The notes under the pieces: generated by a model
What the model was told of the DNA's origin: nothing
Seen by the model: the letters and a program-made list of their open reading frames with translations, nothing else
The model's database searches: none
Position numbers and translations under genes: made by a program
Shown here: positions 42,816 through 51,632 of the stretch, piece by piece
How positions within the stretch are numbered: the stretch's first letter is position 1
How the letters are laid out: each line of letters begins with the position of its first letter
NCBI RefSeq assembly: GCF_010730195.1
Contig: NZ_AP022613.1
Location: 868,001-932,000 of the forward strand
Direction: 5' to 3'
Origin: Mycobacterium conspicuum
GTDB lineage: Bacteria > Actinomycetota > Actinomycetes > Mycobacteriales > Mycobacteriaceae
DNA length: 64,000 nucleotides

Positions 42816-43351
42816 GCTCGGTGGGTAGCCCGGGCGACCAGATACGCCAGCGCCGGATCCGTTCCGAGCGGCAGCGAGTCGGCCGGCCACCACCGCAGGT
42901 CGTCGGACTCGTCGCTGATCGCGATCTGCGCGCCGGCCGGCGCGTGCGCGACGAACTGCAGGTCCAAATGGCGGGTCGGCACGCCCAGCGAACACGTCAC
43001 CGGGTGCACGTGGATGGCCGCCAACTCCGGCACGATGCGCAGGTCGGTGACCCCGGATTCCTCGACGGCCTCGCGCAGGCCGGCGGCCACGATGTCCACG
43101 TCGTCGTCCTCGCAGTGCCCGCCCAGCTGTACCCAGCGCCCCAGCCGCGGGTGCAGGGTGAGCAGCACCCGGGTGCCGCTGTCGTCGAGCACCAGCGTCG
43201 AGGCCGTGACGTGGCCCGGTACGCACTCGCGCAGGCAGGCGTCGTCGCGGCCCTGCACGAAGGCCAGCACCGCGTGGCGCAACGCATCCTGGGCCGCGTC
43301 GGGCGCCTGCCACTCGGTGAGCACCGCGATCGTCGAATCCCGCAGGCTCAT
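42806..43351 (-). CDS. NUDIX hydrolase
   Basis: A 181-residue NUDIX hydrolase. The NUDIX box is complete in the pattern G-x5-E-x7-REAxEExG-x-T: it begins at GGHCEDDDVDIVAAGLREAVEESGV. The substrate, a nucleoside diphosphate linked to another group, is not predictable. The ATG at 43351 overlaps the stop of the methyltransferase gene (ATGA), so the two are coupled. Confidence 0.9.
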   Translation of the reverse strand: MSLRDSTIAVLTEWQAPDAAQDALRHAVLAFVQGRDDACLRECVPGHVTASTLVLDDSGTRVLLTLHPRLGRWVQLGGHCEDDDVDIVAAGLREAVEESGVTDLRIVPELAAIHVHPVTCSLGVPTRHLDLQFVAHAPAGAQIAISDESDDLRWWPADSLPLGTDPALAYLVARATHRASR

Positions 43352-44916
43352 CGCGATCCTCGCTTCGCCCGGCGCTCGCGCAGCGCCACCCACGCCGACC
43401 GACACCGCGCCACCACGTCCGGCGACCAGCCGAGTCCGTCGATCAGCACGCGGCGGTCCACCACGTCGAGCGCCTTGTCGATCTCGTTGGCCTTCAGCAA
43501 CAGGTCGACGTCGGCGGCGAGGTCGCGGTCCGCGTAAACCGTTGGGGGAATGGGCAATTGCTCGGCCTCGCCGGGCTCCAGCTCGAGGATGCCGCCGCCA
43601 TAGCTGCGGCCCATGATCTCGGCGAAGGCGAATGTCGCGCTGTTGTGGAACACCGCGGCGAGCGCGGTCGGATCGATCCCGGGCTTGACCCGCACCCGGT
43701 GCACCGTGTCGGTGCTCGTCGCCGCGGCGGCGTTGACGGTCAGCCGCGGCGCCCGGTGGATCTGGCGCAGCATGAACAGATCGGGAAACCATAACGACGG
43801 CGTGCTCCACCACGGGGTGCGAATCGAGCACTTGTAGCCGGCGTGGACCCCGGCCGCCGCCCCCGCGTCGATGTGCGCCAACAGCGCCAAATCGGTCGGG
43901 CTGTCCGGTGCGTCGAGCAGCCAGGTCCGGTGCTGCGCGGCGATATCGGTTGCGCGGCAGTCACTGTCGTAGACCAGGCCGGACAGCTGCATGCTGCGCG
44001 AGACGAGCGGAACGCAATGCGAGGTCAGTCCCAGCGTTTCGGCTTGGCTGTCGGTGAAGGTGAAGAAACTGTTGCGTCCGGTCACGATGCCCACGTCCAC
44101 CTCGGCCACCCGGCCGAGCGTGGTCAGTGTGTCGCAGCGCTTGAGTGCTCGCAGCAGCTGGATCTGCTCGGGCCGCAGGAAATACTTGGTCCACTTCTCC
44201 GATTCGTGCAGCAGCGCGGGCGCCGATTCGACGTCGAGATCGGCGTGCTCGAGCGCGTCGGCGTCGCGCAGCTGCACCGTGCGGATCCGCGCCGGCCCGG
44301 CGCCGCGCACCCCGCAGAACAACACGACCTCCTGCAGGATGCCGTCGAACACCAGCCGTTCGAACGTCACCAGGGTGATCTCGGTGAACCGGCTCAGCAG
44401 GAACTCGCGCAACTGGGCGGCGTAGCTGACTTGCAGCAATTCGGCGGGCAGCACCAGCCCGACGCGTCCGCCGTCGCGCGTCAGGACGGTGCTCGCGACG
44501 ACGAAGGGGACCCAGGCGTTGGTCAGCCGGGTGGGTCGAAGGCCGTTGCGCCGCATCAACTCCAGCGCCGGCTCGCGTTGCTCGGCGGCCCAGTTGCCGA
44601 AGCGGATGTAGGGCGGGTTGCCCGCCACCGCGTCCCAGCCGCCCGCCTCGTTGCCGCGCAGCCAGGTGAACAGGTTCTCGGTGTCGACGGGCGCGTGGGC
44701 GCGCGCCTTGGCCGCCTCGGACGCGACGAGCTCGACGCCGCGGGCCCGGTCCCCCAGCTCGCGCAGGATCGCGCCGTCCCCGCAGGACGGCTCCAGGATC
44801 TTCGGCCCCGCCGCACGAACCCAGCGGGCCAGGAATCGGGCCACCGCGGCGGGGGTGTAGTAGCCGCCGCGCACCTTGTCCGGTGACGCGGCGGCCTTGC
44901 CGGCGAACGCTGTCAT
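43348..44916 (-). CDS. mamA: Orphan N6-adenine DNA methyltransferase MamA
   Basis: A 522-residue Eco57I/type IIG-like adenine methyltransferase. The SAM motif EPSCGDGA (residues 42-49) and the catalytic NPPY (100-103) are intact; RGGYYTPAAVARFLARW at the N-terminus is typical. A target-recognition domain occupies the C-terminal half. No restriction endonuclease gene is adjacent, so it acts as an orphan epigenetic enzyme. By position beside fbiB it is the counterpart of MamA (Rv3263), which methylates CTCCAG and affects gene expression in M. tuberculosis; the specificity here is inferred. Confidence 0.92.
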   Translation of the reverse strand: MTAFAGKAAASPDKVRGGYYTPAAVARFLARWVRAAGPKILEPSCGDGAILRELGDRARGVELVASEAAKARAHAPVDTENLFTWLRGNEAGGWDAVAGNPPYIRFGNWAAEQREPALELMRRNGLRPTRLTNAWVPFVVASTVLTRDGGRVGLVLPAELLQVSYAAQLREFLLSRFTEITLVTFERLVFDGILQEVVLFCGVRGAGPARIRTVQLRDADALEHADLDVESAPALLHESEKWTKYFLRPEQIQLLRALKRCDTLTTLGRVAEVDVGIVTGRNSFFTFTDSQAETLGLTSHCVPLVSRSMQLSGLVYDSDCRATDIAAQHRTWLLDAPDSPTDLALLAHIDAGAAAGVHAGYKCSIRTPWWSTPSLWFPDLFMLRQIHRAPRLTVNAAAATSTDTVHRVRVKPGIDPTALAAVFHNSATFAFAEIMGRSYGGGILELEPGEAEQLPIPPTVYADRDLAADVDLLLKANEIDKALDVVDRRVLIDGLGWSPDVVARCRSAWVALRERRAKRGSR

Positions 44917-44923
44917 GTGCGCG

Positions 44924-46276
44924 TCATTTGCGGATCAACAGGTCGGTGGCGGCGACCGGGTCCCGCGGGCCGGCCGGCTCCTCGGGGTAGCCAATCGCGA
45001 TGGCGCCCAACGGCTCCCAGTCGGCCGGCAGTTCTAGCTCGGAGCGGACCAGGTCGGCGGCGAAGATCGTGGAGCCGATCCAGCAACTGCCCACCGCGCG
45101 CACGGCCAACGCCACCAGCAGCGCCTGCACGGCCGCGCCGACCGCGACGGTGAACATGGTGTGTTCGGCGTCGGTGCGAGCGGCGTCGGGGTAGGCATGC
45201 GCGCCGTCGGGGACCAGAAACGGGATGATCACATCCGGTGCGTCGTAGAGGATCTGGCCCCGCGCCACGCGTCGCTCAACGGAATCCGCAGGCCTGCCGT
45301 CGCCGGACAGGTCTTGGCGCCATTTGTCTTTCATGCGGTCCAGCAATCGGGTCCGGACGACCGGGGTCTGCAACCAGACGAAGCGCACCGGCCGGGTGTG
45401 GTGCGGGGCCGGTGCGGTGAGTGCCTCGGCCACCGCCTCCTCGATCAGGTCCGGCGGCACCGGTTCCGCGGCGAACCGACGCACCGACCGGCGCAACAGC
45501 TGGGCCTGCCGGCGGCCCGCGTCGAGGGCCTCGGCGGTGCCGAGCCAGAACAGGTCTTCCTCGCCGGGGCGCAGCAGGTGTCGCGCCGTGGAGCCGTCGT
45601 CGGTGACGGACAGCCCGCGCACGACGGCCACCGGCATCGCGGTCAATTTGCCCTTGACCAGATCGGCCGCCGCGGCCACCTCGTCGGCCACCGCGATCTC
45701 GGTGACCACCAGCTCGTTGCCGTGTTGGTCGACGGCGCCCGCGTAGCCGTGCAGCACCGCCAGCCCCGCGGCGCCGACGGCGGCGTCGGTTTGGCCGTTG
45801 CGCCAGGCGCGGCCCATGGTGTCGGTGACCACCACCGCGACGGTGACGCCCAGCCGGTCGCGCAGTCCGGCCCGCAGGGCCGCGGCACTGGCGTCGGGAT
45901 CGACTGGCAACAGCGCGAGTTCGGCCCGCCCGACGTTGGACCCGTCCACGCCGGCGGCGGCCTGAATCAGCCCGATCCGGTTCTCGGTGATCAGGGTCCG
46001 GCCCTTGCGTGCCAGCACGCGCACGGCCTCGTCATCGACCAGCTTGCGGCGCAGCTCGTCGCGCGCCTCGGGGTCTTCGGGCGCTGCAACCAGCCGGCCC
46101 TCGCATTTGGACACCACCTTGCTGGTGACGACGACGACGTCGCCGTCGCGCAACCAGGGCGCGGCGGCGGCGACGGCAGCACTCAGATCGTCGCCGGGCC
46201 GGAATTCGGGAAGCCCCGCCACGGGCAGGATTTCGATCGCCGAGCCGGTGCCGTGCTCGACCACCGGGTTGGTCAT
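44924..46276 (-). CDS. fbiB: F420 biosynthesis protein FbiB (ligase/reductase)
   Basis: Bifunctional enzyme finishing coenzyme F420: the N-terminal CofE-like gamma-glutamyl ligase (EILPVAGLPEFRPGDDL, VVTSKVVSKCEGR, VVVTDTMGRAWRNGQTDAAVG) adds the polyglutamate tail and the C-terminal FMN-binding nitroreductase-like domain (RRSVRRFAAEPVPPDLIEEAV, VGSCWIGSTIFAADLVR) reduces the precursor. It is 450 residues. The ATG lies in the fbiA stop (ATGA). F420 serves many oxidoreductases and activates nitroimidazole drugs. Confidence 0.96.
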   Translation of the reverse strand: MTNPVVEHGTGSAIEILPVAGLPEFRPGDDLSAAVAAAAPWLRDGDVVVVTSKVVSKCEGRLVAAPEDPEARDELRRKLVDDEAVRVLARKGRTLITENRIGLIQAAAGVDGSNVGRAELALLPVDPDASAAALRAGLRDRLGVTVAVVVTDTMGRAWRNGQTDAAVGAAGLAVLHGYAGAVDQHGNELVVTEIAVADEVAAAADLVKGKLTAMPVAVVRGLSVTDDGSTARHLLRPGEEDLFWLGTAEALDAGRRQAQLLRRSVRRFAAEPVPPDLIEEAVAEALTAPAPHHTRPVRFVWLQTPVVRTRLLDRMKDKWRQDLSGDGRPADSVERRVARGQILYDAPDVIIPFLVPDGAHAYPDAARTDAEHTMFTVAVGAAVQALLVALAVRAVGSCWIGSTIFAADLVRSELELPADWEPLGAIAIGYPEEPAGPRDPVAATDLLIRK

Positions 46277-47259
46277 GAAGCCACGCCCGCGATGTCCAGT
46301 CCCGCGGCCACCATCTTGGCGGTCGCCTGCGGGTCGCTCATCAACAGGGGTATCGCCTTGACCGCTACCCCTTCGATGTCCGCGTCGTCGCCCTCGTCGA
46401 CCAGCCAGCAGTCGAGGATCCCGGTGCCGCGTCGCGACCCGAAGTGGCGGCCCACCGCCTCGGCGGTGGAGTCCACCCCGATCACCGAGAGGCACTTATC
46501 GGCCATGCCACGCAACGGCTTTCCGGCGATGATCGGCGAGTAGCCGACCACCGGGCCGGACGCCGCCCGCAACGCCGCGCGAATGCCGGGCACGGCCAGC
46601 ACCGCGCCGACGCTCACCACCGGATTCGACGGCGCCAGCATGATGACATCCGCATCGGCGATCGCTTGCACGACTTCGGTTGTGGCGCTTGCCTGTTCGG
46701 CGCCCACATACGCGAAGCTATGGGTCACCGGCTTGGCGCGGTAGCGTACCCACCACTCCTGAAAGTGGATCGCCCGGCGGCTGTCGTCTGCCGGATCGGT
46801 GATCACCGCGTGCGTCTCGCAGCGGTCGTCGCTGGCGGGCAGCAGCCGTGCGCCGGGCTGCCAGCGGTCACACAGCGCGGTGGTGATCTGCGACAGTGGG
46901 TAGCCGGCGTTCAGCATCTGGGTGCGCACCAGATGCGTCGCCAGATCGCGGTCGCCGAGTTCGAACCAGTCGGGCTGCACCCCGTAGCGCGCGAGTTCGG
47001 CCATGGCGTGCCAGGTTTCGTCGCGGTGGCCCCAGCCGCGCTGCGGGTCGACGCCGCCGCCCAACGTGTACATGCAGGTGTCCAGGTCCGGGCAGACCCG
47101 CAGCCCGTGGATCCAGGCGTCGTCGCCGATGTTGACGATCGCGGTCAGCTCATGACCGGTGGTCGCTTGCGCCGCAAACTGACCCAGTCCCAGTAGCTGT
47201 TGCACCCCCAACAGGAAGCGGGCGCCGCCGACTCCGCCGACCAGCACGGTGACCTTCAC
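46273..47259 (-). CDS. fbiA: F420 biosynthesis protein FbiA (phospholactate/PEP transferase)
   Basis: CofD-type transferase joining the activated phospholactate/PEP group to the deazaflavin Fo to make (dehydro-)F420-0. Motifs: VLVGGVGGARFLLGVQQLL, IVNIGDDAWIHGLRVCPDLDTCMYTL, WFELGDRDLATHLVRTQML and MLAPSNPVVSVGAVLAVPGIR. It is 328 residues from the GTG at 47259. First gene of the fbiA-fbiB operon and divergent from whiB2, sharing a 286-base control region. Confidence 0.96.
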   Translation of the reverse strand: MKVTVLVGGVGGARFLLGVQQLLGLGQFAAQATTGHELTAIVNIGDDAWIHGLRVCPDLDTCMYTLGGGVDPQRGWGHRDETWHAMAELARYGVQPDWFELGDRDLATHLVRTQMLNAGYPLSQITTALCDRWQPGARLLPASDDRCETHAVITDPADDSRRAIHFQEWWVRYRAKPVTHSFAYVGAEQASATTEVVQAIADADVIMLAPSNPVVSVGAVLAVPGIRAALRAASGPVVGYSPIIAGKPLRGMADKCLSVIGVDSTAEAVGRHFGSRRGTGILDCWLVDEGDDADIEGVAVKAIPLLMSDPQATAKMVAAGLDIAGVAS

Positions 47260-47462
47260 ATCGCACGACAGTACCCGCGGCGGGTTTGTGAGCAGTCGCA
47301 CTCCGACACGCCGAGGGGCCGAAACAACAGAAACGCCGAAATTTGATCACGAGATGGTATGGAAATTCGCCGTTGTGCTTGACCAGCCAGGTCAACCCGT
47401 GTCTAATCACATCAGTGTCATTTCCCGGTTGGCCGGCCGGTTCCGGTGTCGCAGACCGAGAT

Positions 47463-47478
47463 TCGATCACTTGTTCGA
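47463..47478. promoter_or_regulatory. SOS-box-like (LexA) site upstream of whiB2
   Basis: TCGATCACTTGTTCGA matches the mycobacterial SOS box TCGAAC-N4-GTTCGA with a single mismatch (T for A in the left arm). It lies 68 bases upstream of the whiB2 ATG. I recall that LexA control of whiB2 has been reported in M. tuberculosis, which would link DNA damage to a block of cell division. This sequence fits that. Confidence 0.65.
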
Positions 47479-47545
47479 ATTGTCTGTACATCAGAACAGC
47501 GGGAACCACATTCACTTCTAATCATAAGTGAGGAGGCGGGACAGC

Positions 47546-47932
47546 ATGTCCTACGAGCACCTTCGCGGCGTAATGGGCGGCACACCGCACACCACTTTCG
47601 GTGCGGCCCCGATGGCCGAACCCTTAAGTGCCCGACCGTATTTGAGTCTGGTCACCGAGGCGCCGGTCGCCTTCGAGCCCGCTCCGGCCTTTGAAGACGA
47701 GGAGCTGCCGGCCGCCGATCAATGGCAGGACCGCGCGCTGTGCGCGCAGACCGACCCGGAGGCCTTCTTCCCCGAGAAGGGTGGTTCCACCCGGGAGGCC
47801 AAGAAGATCTGCCTCGGCTGCGAGGTGCGCAGCGAGTGCCTCGAGTACGCCCTGGCCCATGACGAACGCTTCGGCATCTGGGGCGGTCTCTCCGAGCGCG
47901 AGCGCCGCCGCCTCAAGCGCGGCATCATCTGA
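47546..47932 (+). CDS. whiB2: Iron-sulfur regulator WhiB2
   Basis: WhiB-family Fe-S transcription factor needed for septation and division (WhmD in M. smegmatis). The four cluster cysteines are Cys66, Cys89, Cys92 and Cys98, followed by the G-x-W turn (GIWGGLSERER) and a basic C-terminus (RRRLKRG) that contacts DNA. A disordered N-terminal extension of about 60 residues precedes the core, longer than the annotated M. tuberculosis form but like WhmD. AGGAGGCGGG ahead of the ATG at 47546 is an excellent ribosome site. Confidence 0.95.
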   Translation: MSYEHLRGVMGGTPHTTFGAAPMAEPLSARPYLSLVTEAPVAFEPAPAFEDEELPAADQWQDRALCAQTDPEAFFPEKGGSTREAKKICLGCEVRSECLEYALAHDERFGIWGGLSERERRRLKRGII

Positions 47933-47943
47933 GCGCGGCCGGG

Positions 47944-48438
47944 TCAGTCGTCGTCGATCGTCGGGTCGATGACCGAGGGCTCGACGTCCAGATAGATCGC
48001 CACCTGAGCCACCAGGATCTCGTGCAGTAACTCGCCAAGTTCGATGGTGTCTTTCGCCCGCCGCTCGATTGGCTTGCGGAACAACACAACTCGCGCCCGC
48101 GTGGCGTTGCCGCGCACGTCGACGCCCGCGGGGATCAACCGGGCGAGCGCGATCGGGCCGTCCGCGACGACCTCGGGGGGCCACTGCACCGAATCGGGAT
48201 CCTTCGCCGCGATGCGCGGGATCTCGTCGACCGCGACGTCCAGGTCGGCCACCCGGTCGTGCCAGCGCCGTTCGATGGGTTCGTAGGCCTCCAGCACCGC
48301 CATGTCGAATCGCTCGGCCCGGGTGCGCCAGCCCGGCACCGTCGGCGGTAGCAGCGGACCGCGCATGTCGCGGCCCCGCCGGGCGGCCCGAGCCGGGGCC
48401 GACCGTCCGCTCCGGGGGGAGCTGCGCGAATCGCCCAC
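47944..48438 (-). CDS. Zincin-like metallopeptidase family protein (degenerate)
   Basis: A 164-residue protein related to the short zincin metallopeptidases (Rv3259-like). Pro/Arg-rich N-terminus (to about residue 30), then RFDMAVLEAYEPIERRW, VDEIPRIA, and TIELGELLHEILVAQVAIYLDVEPSVIDPTIDDD. The expected metal site HExxH appears only as HEILV, lacking the second His, so catalytic activity is doubtful. The GTG start is probable. It is convergent with whiB2 and divergent from the DUF3499 gene. Confidence 0.8.
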   Translation of the reverse strand: MGDSRSSPRSGRSAPARAARRGRDMRGPLLPPTVPGWRTRAERFDMAVLEAYEPIERRWHDRVADLDVAVDEIPRIAAKDPDSVQWPPEVVADGPIALARLIPAGVDVRGNATRARVVLFRKPIERRAKDTIELGELLHEILVAQVAIYLDVEPSVIDPTIDDD

Positions 48439-48547
48439 GCGCCCGATGGTAACGGTCGACCTCCGTTTATAACGGTTGAGGAGGCGCCTGGAACCGATGC
48501 GCGTGTCCGGCGCTTGCGGGGCGTTTGTGCACGCTAGCCTTTCGTTC

Positions 48548-49012
48548 GTGAACGTTCCCCGTCGCTGCTGCCGGCCCGGGTGTCCGCACTATGCCGTAGC
48601 GACCTTGACGTTCGTCTACTCGGACTCCACGGCTGTCGTAGGACCGCTGGCCACCGCGCGCGAACCCCACTCGTGGGATCTGTGCGTCGGCCATGCCGGC
48701 CGCATCACCGCACCGCGCGGGTGGGACCTCGTACGCCATGCCGGACCCTTTTTGACCGAGCCCGCCCACCCCGACGAGGACGACGAACTGGTCGCCCTGG
48801 CCGATGCGGTGCGCGAGGGCGCGGATCGGGTTCCGCAGGGCGGCGCGCCCGCCCCCGGTTTCACCGATCCCTTCGGCCCCGTTTCCAACGGTCACGGCCC
48901 TCATTCGGGTGTGCAGGCCACCGCGCCGAGCGGTGGCGTCCTGGCGCCACCCGAGCCGCGTTCGGGACGCCGGCGGGGGCATTTGCGGGTTTTGCCCGAC
49001 CCCTCGGACTAG
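48548..49012 (+). CDS. DUF3499 protein
   Basis: A 154-residue actinobacterial protein with a Cys-rich N-terminus (PRRCCRPGCPHYAVATLTFVYSDSTAVVGPL) and CVGHAGRITAPRGWDLVRHAGPF; the cysteines and histidines look like a small zinc ribbon. The C-terminal half is Pro/Gly-rich and probably disordered. GTG start. Counterpart of Rv3258c, upstream of pmmA. Its stop codon lies in a short tandem repeat. Function unknown. Confidence 0.88.
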   Translation: MNVPRRCCRPGCPHYAVATLTFVYSDSTAVVGPLATAREPHSWDLCVGHAGRITAPRGWDLVRHAGPFLTEPAHPDEDDELVALADAVREGADRVPQGGAPAPGFTDPFGPVSNGHGPHSGVQATAPSGGVLAPPEPRSGRRRGHLRVLPDPSD

Positions 49013-49047
49013 CACGGGACTAGCACGGGCCTAGTCGGAGCTAGCCG
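49007..49047 (+). repeat. CTAG-containing ~11-bp tandem repeat at the DUF3499 stop
   Basis: CTAG recurs at 49009, 49020, 49031 and 49041, within units close to GGACTAGCACG. The first two units are identical and the later ones diverge. The first copy contains the TAG stop of the DUF3499 gene. The array ends about 80 bases before pmmA. Confidence 0.75.
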
Positions 49048-49129
49048 GACTGGCCCCAACCGCGGCCTGCTCGGGCCGATAGGCTGACGGCGAGTAGTCG
49101 AAGAAGTCCATGTCGTCAGGAGGCCTCGC

Positions 49130-50524
49130 ATGGGTCGGCCCGCCGCGGCTGTCAACCGGGTCATCAAGGCTTACGACGTTCGGGGGCTGGTCGGCGACGA
49201 GATCGACGAGTCGCTGACGGCCGAGATCGGCGCCGCGTTCGCGCGCTTGATGCGCGCCGAGGATGCGCGGCAGGTGGTGATCGGCCACGACATGCGCGAC
49301 AGCTCGCCGAAGCTGTCCGCCGCCTTCGCCGACGGGGTGACCAATCAGGGCCTGGACGTGGTGCGCATCGGCCTGGCCTCCACCGATCAGCTCTACTTCG
49401 CCTCCGGGCTGCTGGACTGCCCGGGCGCGATGTTCACCGCGAGCCACAACCCGGCGGCGTACAACGGCATCAAGCTGTGCCGGGCGGGCGCCAAACCGGT
49501 CGGCGCGGACACCGGGCTGAGCCTCATCCGCGACGACCTGATCACGGGAATCTCGGCCTACCAGGACCATCAAGGCCGGCCCGGGACCATCACCGATCGC
49601 GATGTGCTGCGCGACTACGGCGAATTCCTGCGCTCGCTGGTCGACACCTCCGGGCTGCGCCCGCTGCGGGTGGCCGTGGACGCCGGCAACGGCATGGCCG
49701 GTCACACGGCGCCGGCCGTCCTGGGCGCGATCGGGTCGATCACGTTGCTGCCGTTGTACTTCGAGCTCGACGGATCCTTCCCCAACCACGAGGCCAACCC
49801 GCTCGACCCGGCGAACCTGGTGGACCTGCAAAACTTCGTCCGCGCCGTCGGTGCCGACATCGGGCTGGCCTTCGACGGCGACGCCGACCGATGCTTCGTG
49901 GTCGACGAACGCGGCGAGCCGGTTTCCCCGTCGACGGTGACCAGCCTGGTGGCAGCCCGCGAGCTGGGCCGGGAGATCGGCGCAACCGTCATCCACAACG
50001 TGATCACGTCGCGGGCGGTGCCCGAACTGGTCGCCGAGCGCGGCGGCACCCCGCTGCGCTCGCGGGTCGGGCACTCCTACATCAAGGCGCTGATGGCCGA
50101 GTCCGGCGCGATTTTCGGCGGCGAACATTCGGCGCACTACTACTTCCGTGACTTTTGGGGCGCCGATTCCGGGATGCTGGCCGCGCTGTACGTGCTGGCC
50201 GCGCTCGGCGAGCAGGAACGGCCGCTGTCGGATCTGACCGCCGACTATCAGCGCTACGAATCGTCGGGGGAGATCAACTTCAAGGTCACCGACGCCGCGT
50301 ACTGTGTCGATGCCGTGCTGAAGTCGTTTGAGACCCGGATACATTCCATCGATCACCTGGACGGGGTGACGGTGGATCTGGGCGACGACAGCTGGTTCAA
50401 CCTGCGCAGCTCCAACACCGAGCCGTTGCTGCGGCTCAACGTCGAGGCGCGCACCACCGAGGCCGTCGACGCGGTGGTGGCCCAGATCAGCGCACAGATA
50501 GCCGCGGGAGAAGCCGGGCCGTGA
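49130..50524 (+). CDS. pmmA: Phosphomannomutase (ManB/PmmA)
   Basis: Alpha-D-phosphohexomutase converting mannose-6-phosphate to mannose-1-phosphate for GDP-mannose, PIMs and lipoarabinomannan. The active-site serine is Ser105 in TASHNPAAYNG; metal-binding DGDADR and substrate loops GEHSAHYYF and SNTEPLLRLNVE are intact. It is 464 residues, the family length. AGGAGG seven bases upstream of the ATG supports the start. It heads the pmmA-SIS-manA unit. Confidence 0.95.
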   Translation: MGRPAAAVNRVIKAYDVRGLVGDEIDESLTAEIGAAFARLMRAEDARQVVIGHDMRDSSPKLSAAFADGVTNQGLDVVRIGLASTDQLYFASGLLDCPGAMFTASHNPAAYNGIKLCRAGAKPVGADTGLSLIRDDLITGISAYQDHQGRPGTITDRDVLRDYGEFLRSLVDTSGLRPLRVAVDAGNGMAGHTAPAVLGAIGSITLLPLYFELDGSFPNHEANPLDPANLVDLQNFVRAVGADIGLAFDGDADRCFVVDERGEPVSPSTVTSLVAARELGREIGATVIHNVITSRAVPELVAERGGTPLRSRVGHSYIKALMAESGAIFGGEHSAHYYFRDFWGADSGMLAALYVLAALGEQERPLSDLTADYQRYESSGEINFKVTDAAYCVDAVLKSFETRIHSIDHLDGVTVDLGDDSWFNLRSSNTEPLLRLNVEARTTEAVDAVVAQISAQIAAGEAGP

Positions 50525-51624
50525 ACACCACCTGGGCGATCGATCTCGAAGACGCCGAGGGCCTAATCGCCGCCGACCGGGAGGGTTTGCTGCGGGCCGC
50601 GTCGATGGCCGGCGCGTCGGTGCGGTCCGTGGCCGCCGCGGTGCAGGAAGGCGCGCTGGATTCGCTGCGCATCGACGAGCGTCCACGCTCGGTGATCTGG
50701 GTCGCCGGCCGGGGTAACGCCGAGACCGCCGGCGCCATGCTGGCCGCGACGCTGGCCGGGACCGCCGAAGAGCCGATCGTGGTCGCCGCCGCGGCGCCGC
50801 CCTGGGTCGGGCCGCTCGACGTGCTGATCGTCGCGGGGGACGACCCCGGCGATCCCGCGTTGGTACAGGCCGCCGCGACCGGGGTGCGCAGGGGCGCGCG
50901 CGTCGTGGTGGCGGCGCCGTATGAGGGGCCGCTGCGCGACAGCACGGCGGGGCGCGTCGCCGAGCTTGCGCCGCGGCTGCAGGTCCCCGACGAGTTCGGG
51001 CTGTGCCGCTACCTGGCGGCGGGCCTGGCGGCGTTGCACACCGTGGACCCCAAACAGCGCATCGATCTGGGCGTGCTCGCCGACGAACTGGACGCCGAGG
51101 CGCTGCGCAACAGCGCCGGCCGCGAGCTGTTCACCAACCCGGCCAAGACCATCGCCGCGCGGATCTCCGGTCGGAAGGTGGCGCTGGCCGGCGACTGTGC
51201 CGCCACGATCGCGCTGGCCCGGCACGGCAGTTCGGCGTTGCTGCGCATCGCGCACCAGGTCGTCGGGGCCAGCGCGCTGGCCGACGCGGTCGTGGCGTTG
51301 CGCGCGACCTCGGGACAGGGCGGCAACGACCCCGCCGCGGTGGATGCGCTGTTTCACGACGAAGAAATCGACGGGCCGCTGCCCGAGCGGCTGCGGGTGT
51401 TGGCGTTGACGTTGGGCGGCGAGCGCACGGTGGTGGCCGCTCGGGTCGCCGGCCTGGACGTCGACCTGATCGCGGCCGACGACGTGCCGGAAGCGCCCGG
51501 CGCACCGGACGTATCCGTGGCTTCACCAGCGCAACCGGGGGCAGGTCGCGCCGAGCAGCAACTGGCGATATTGGCCGTTCGGCTGGAGATGGCCGCGGTT
51601 TACTTGCGATTGGTGCGGGGATAA
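50521..51624 (+). CDS. SIS-domain protein (TobH-like)
   Basis: A 367-residue protein resembling the phosphosugar-binding SIS fold of bifunctional phosphoglucose/phosphomannose isomerases: RPRSVIWVAGRGNAETAGAMLAATLAG, PPWVGPLDVLIVAGDDPGDPALVQAAATGVRRGARVVVAAP. Located between pmmA and manA (as Rv3256c), it likely handles a phosphosugar of the mannose route, but no catalytic proof is visible. GTG start within the pmmA stop (GTGA). Confidence 0.85.
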   Translation: MNTTWAIDLEDAEGLIAADREGLLRAASMAGASVRSVAAAVQEGALDSLRIDERPRSVIWVAGRGNAETAGAMLAATLAGTAEEPIVVAAAAPPWVGPLDVLIVAGDDPGDPALVQAAATGVRRGARVVVAAPYEGPLRDSTAGRVAELAPRLQVPDEFGLCRYLAAGLAALHTVDPKQRIDLGVLADELDAEALRNSAGRELFTNPAKTIAARISGRKVALAGDCAATIALARHGSSALLRIAHQVVGASALADAVVALRATSGQGGNDPAAVDALFHDEEIDGPLPERLRVLALTLGGERTVVAARVAGLDVDLIAADDVPEAPGAPDVSVASPAQPGAGRAEQQLAILAVRLEMAAVYLRLVRG

Positions 51625-51632
51625 ATAGGACA

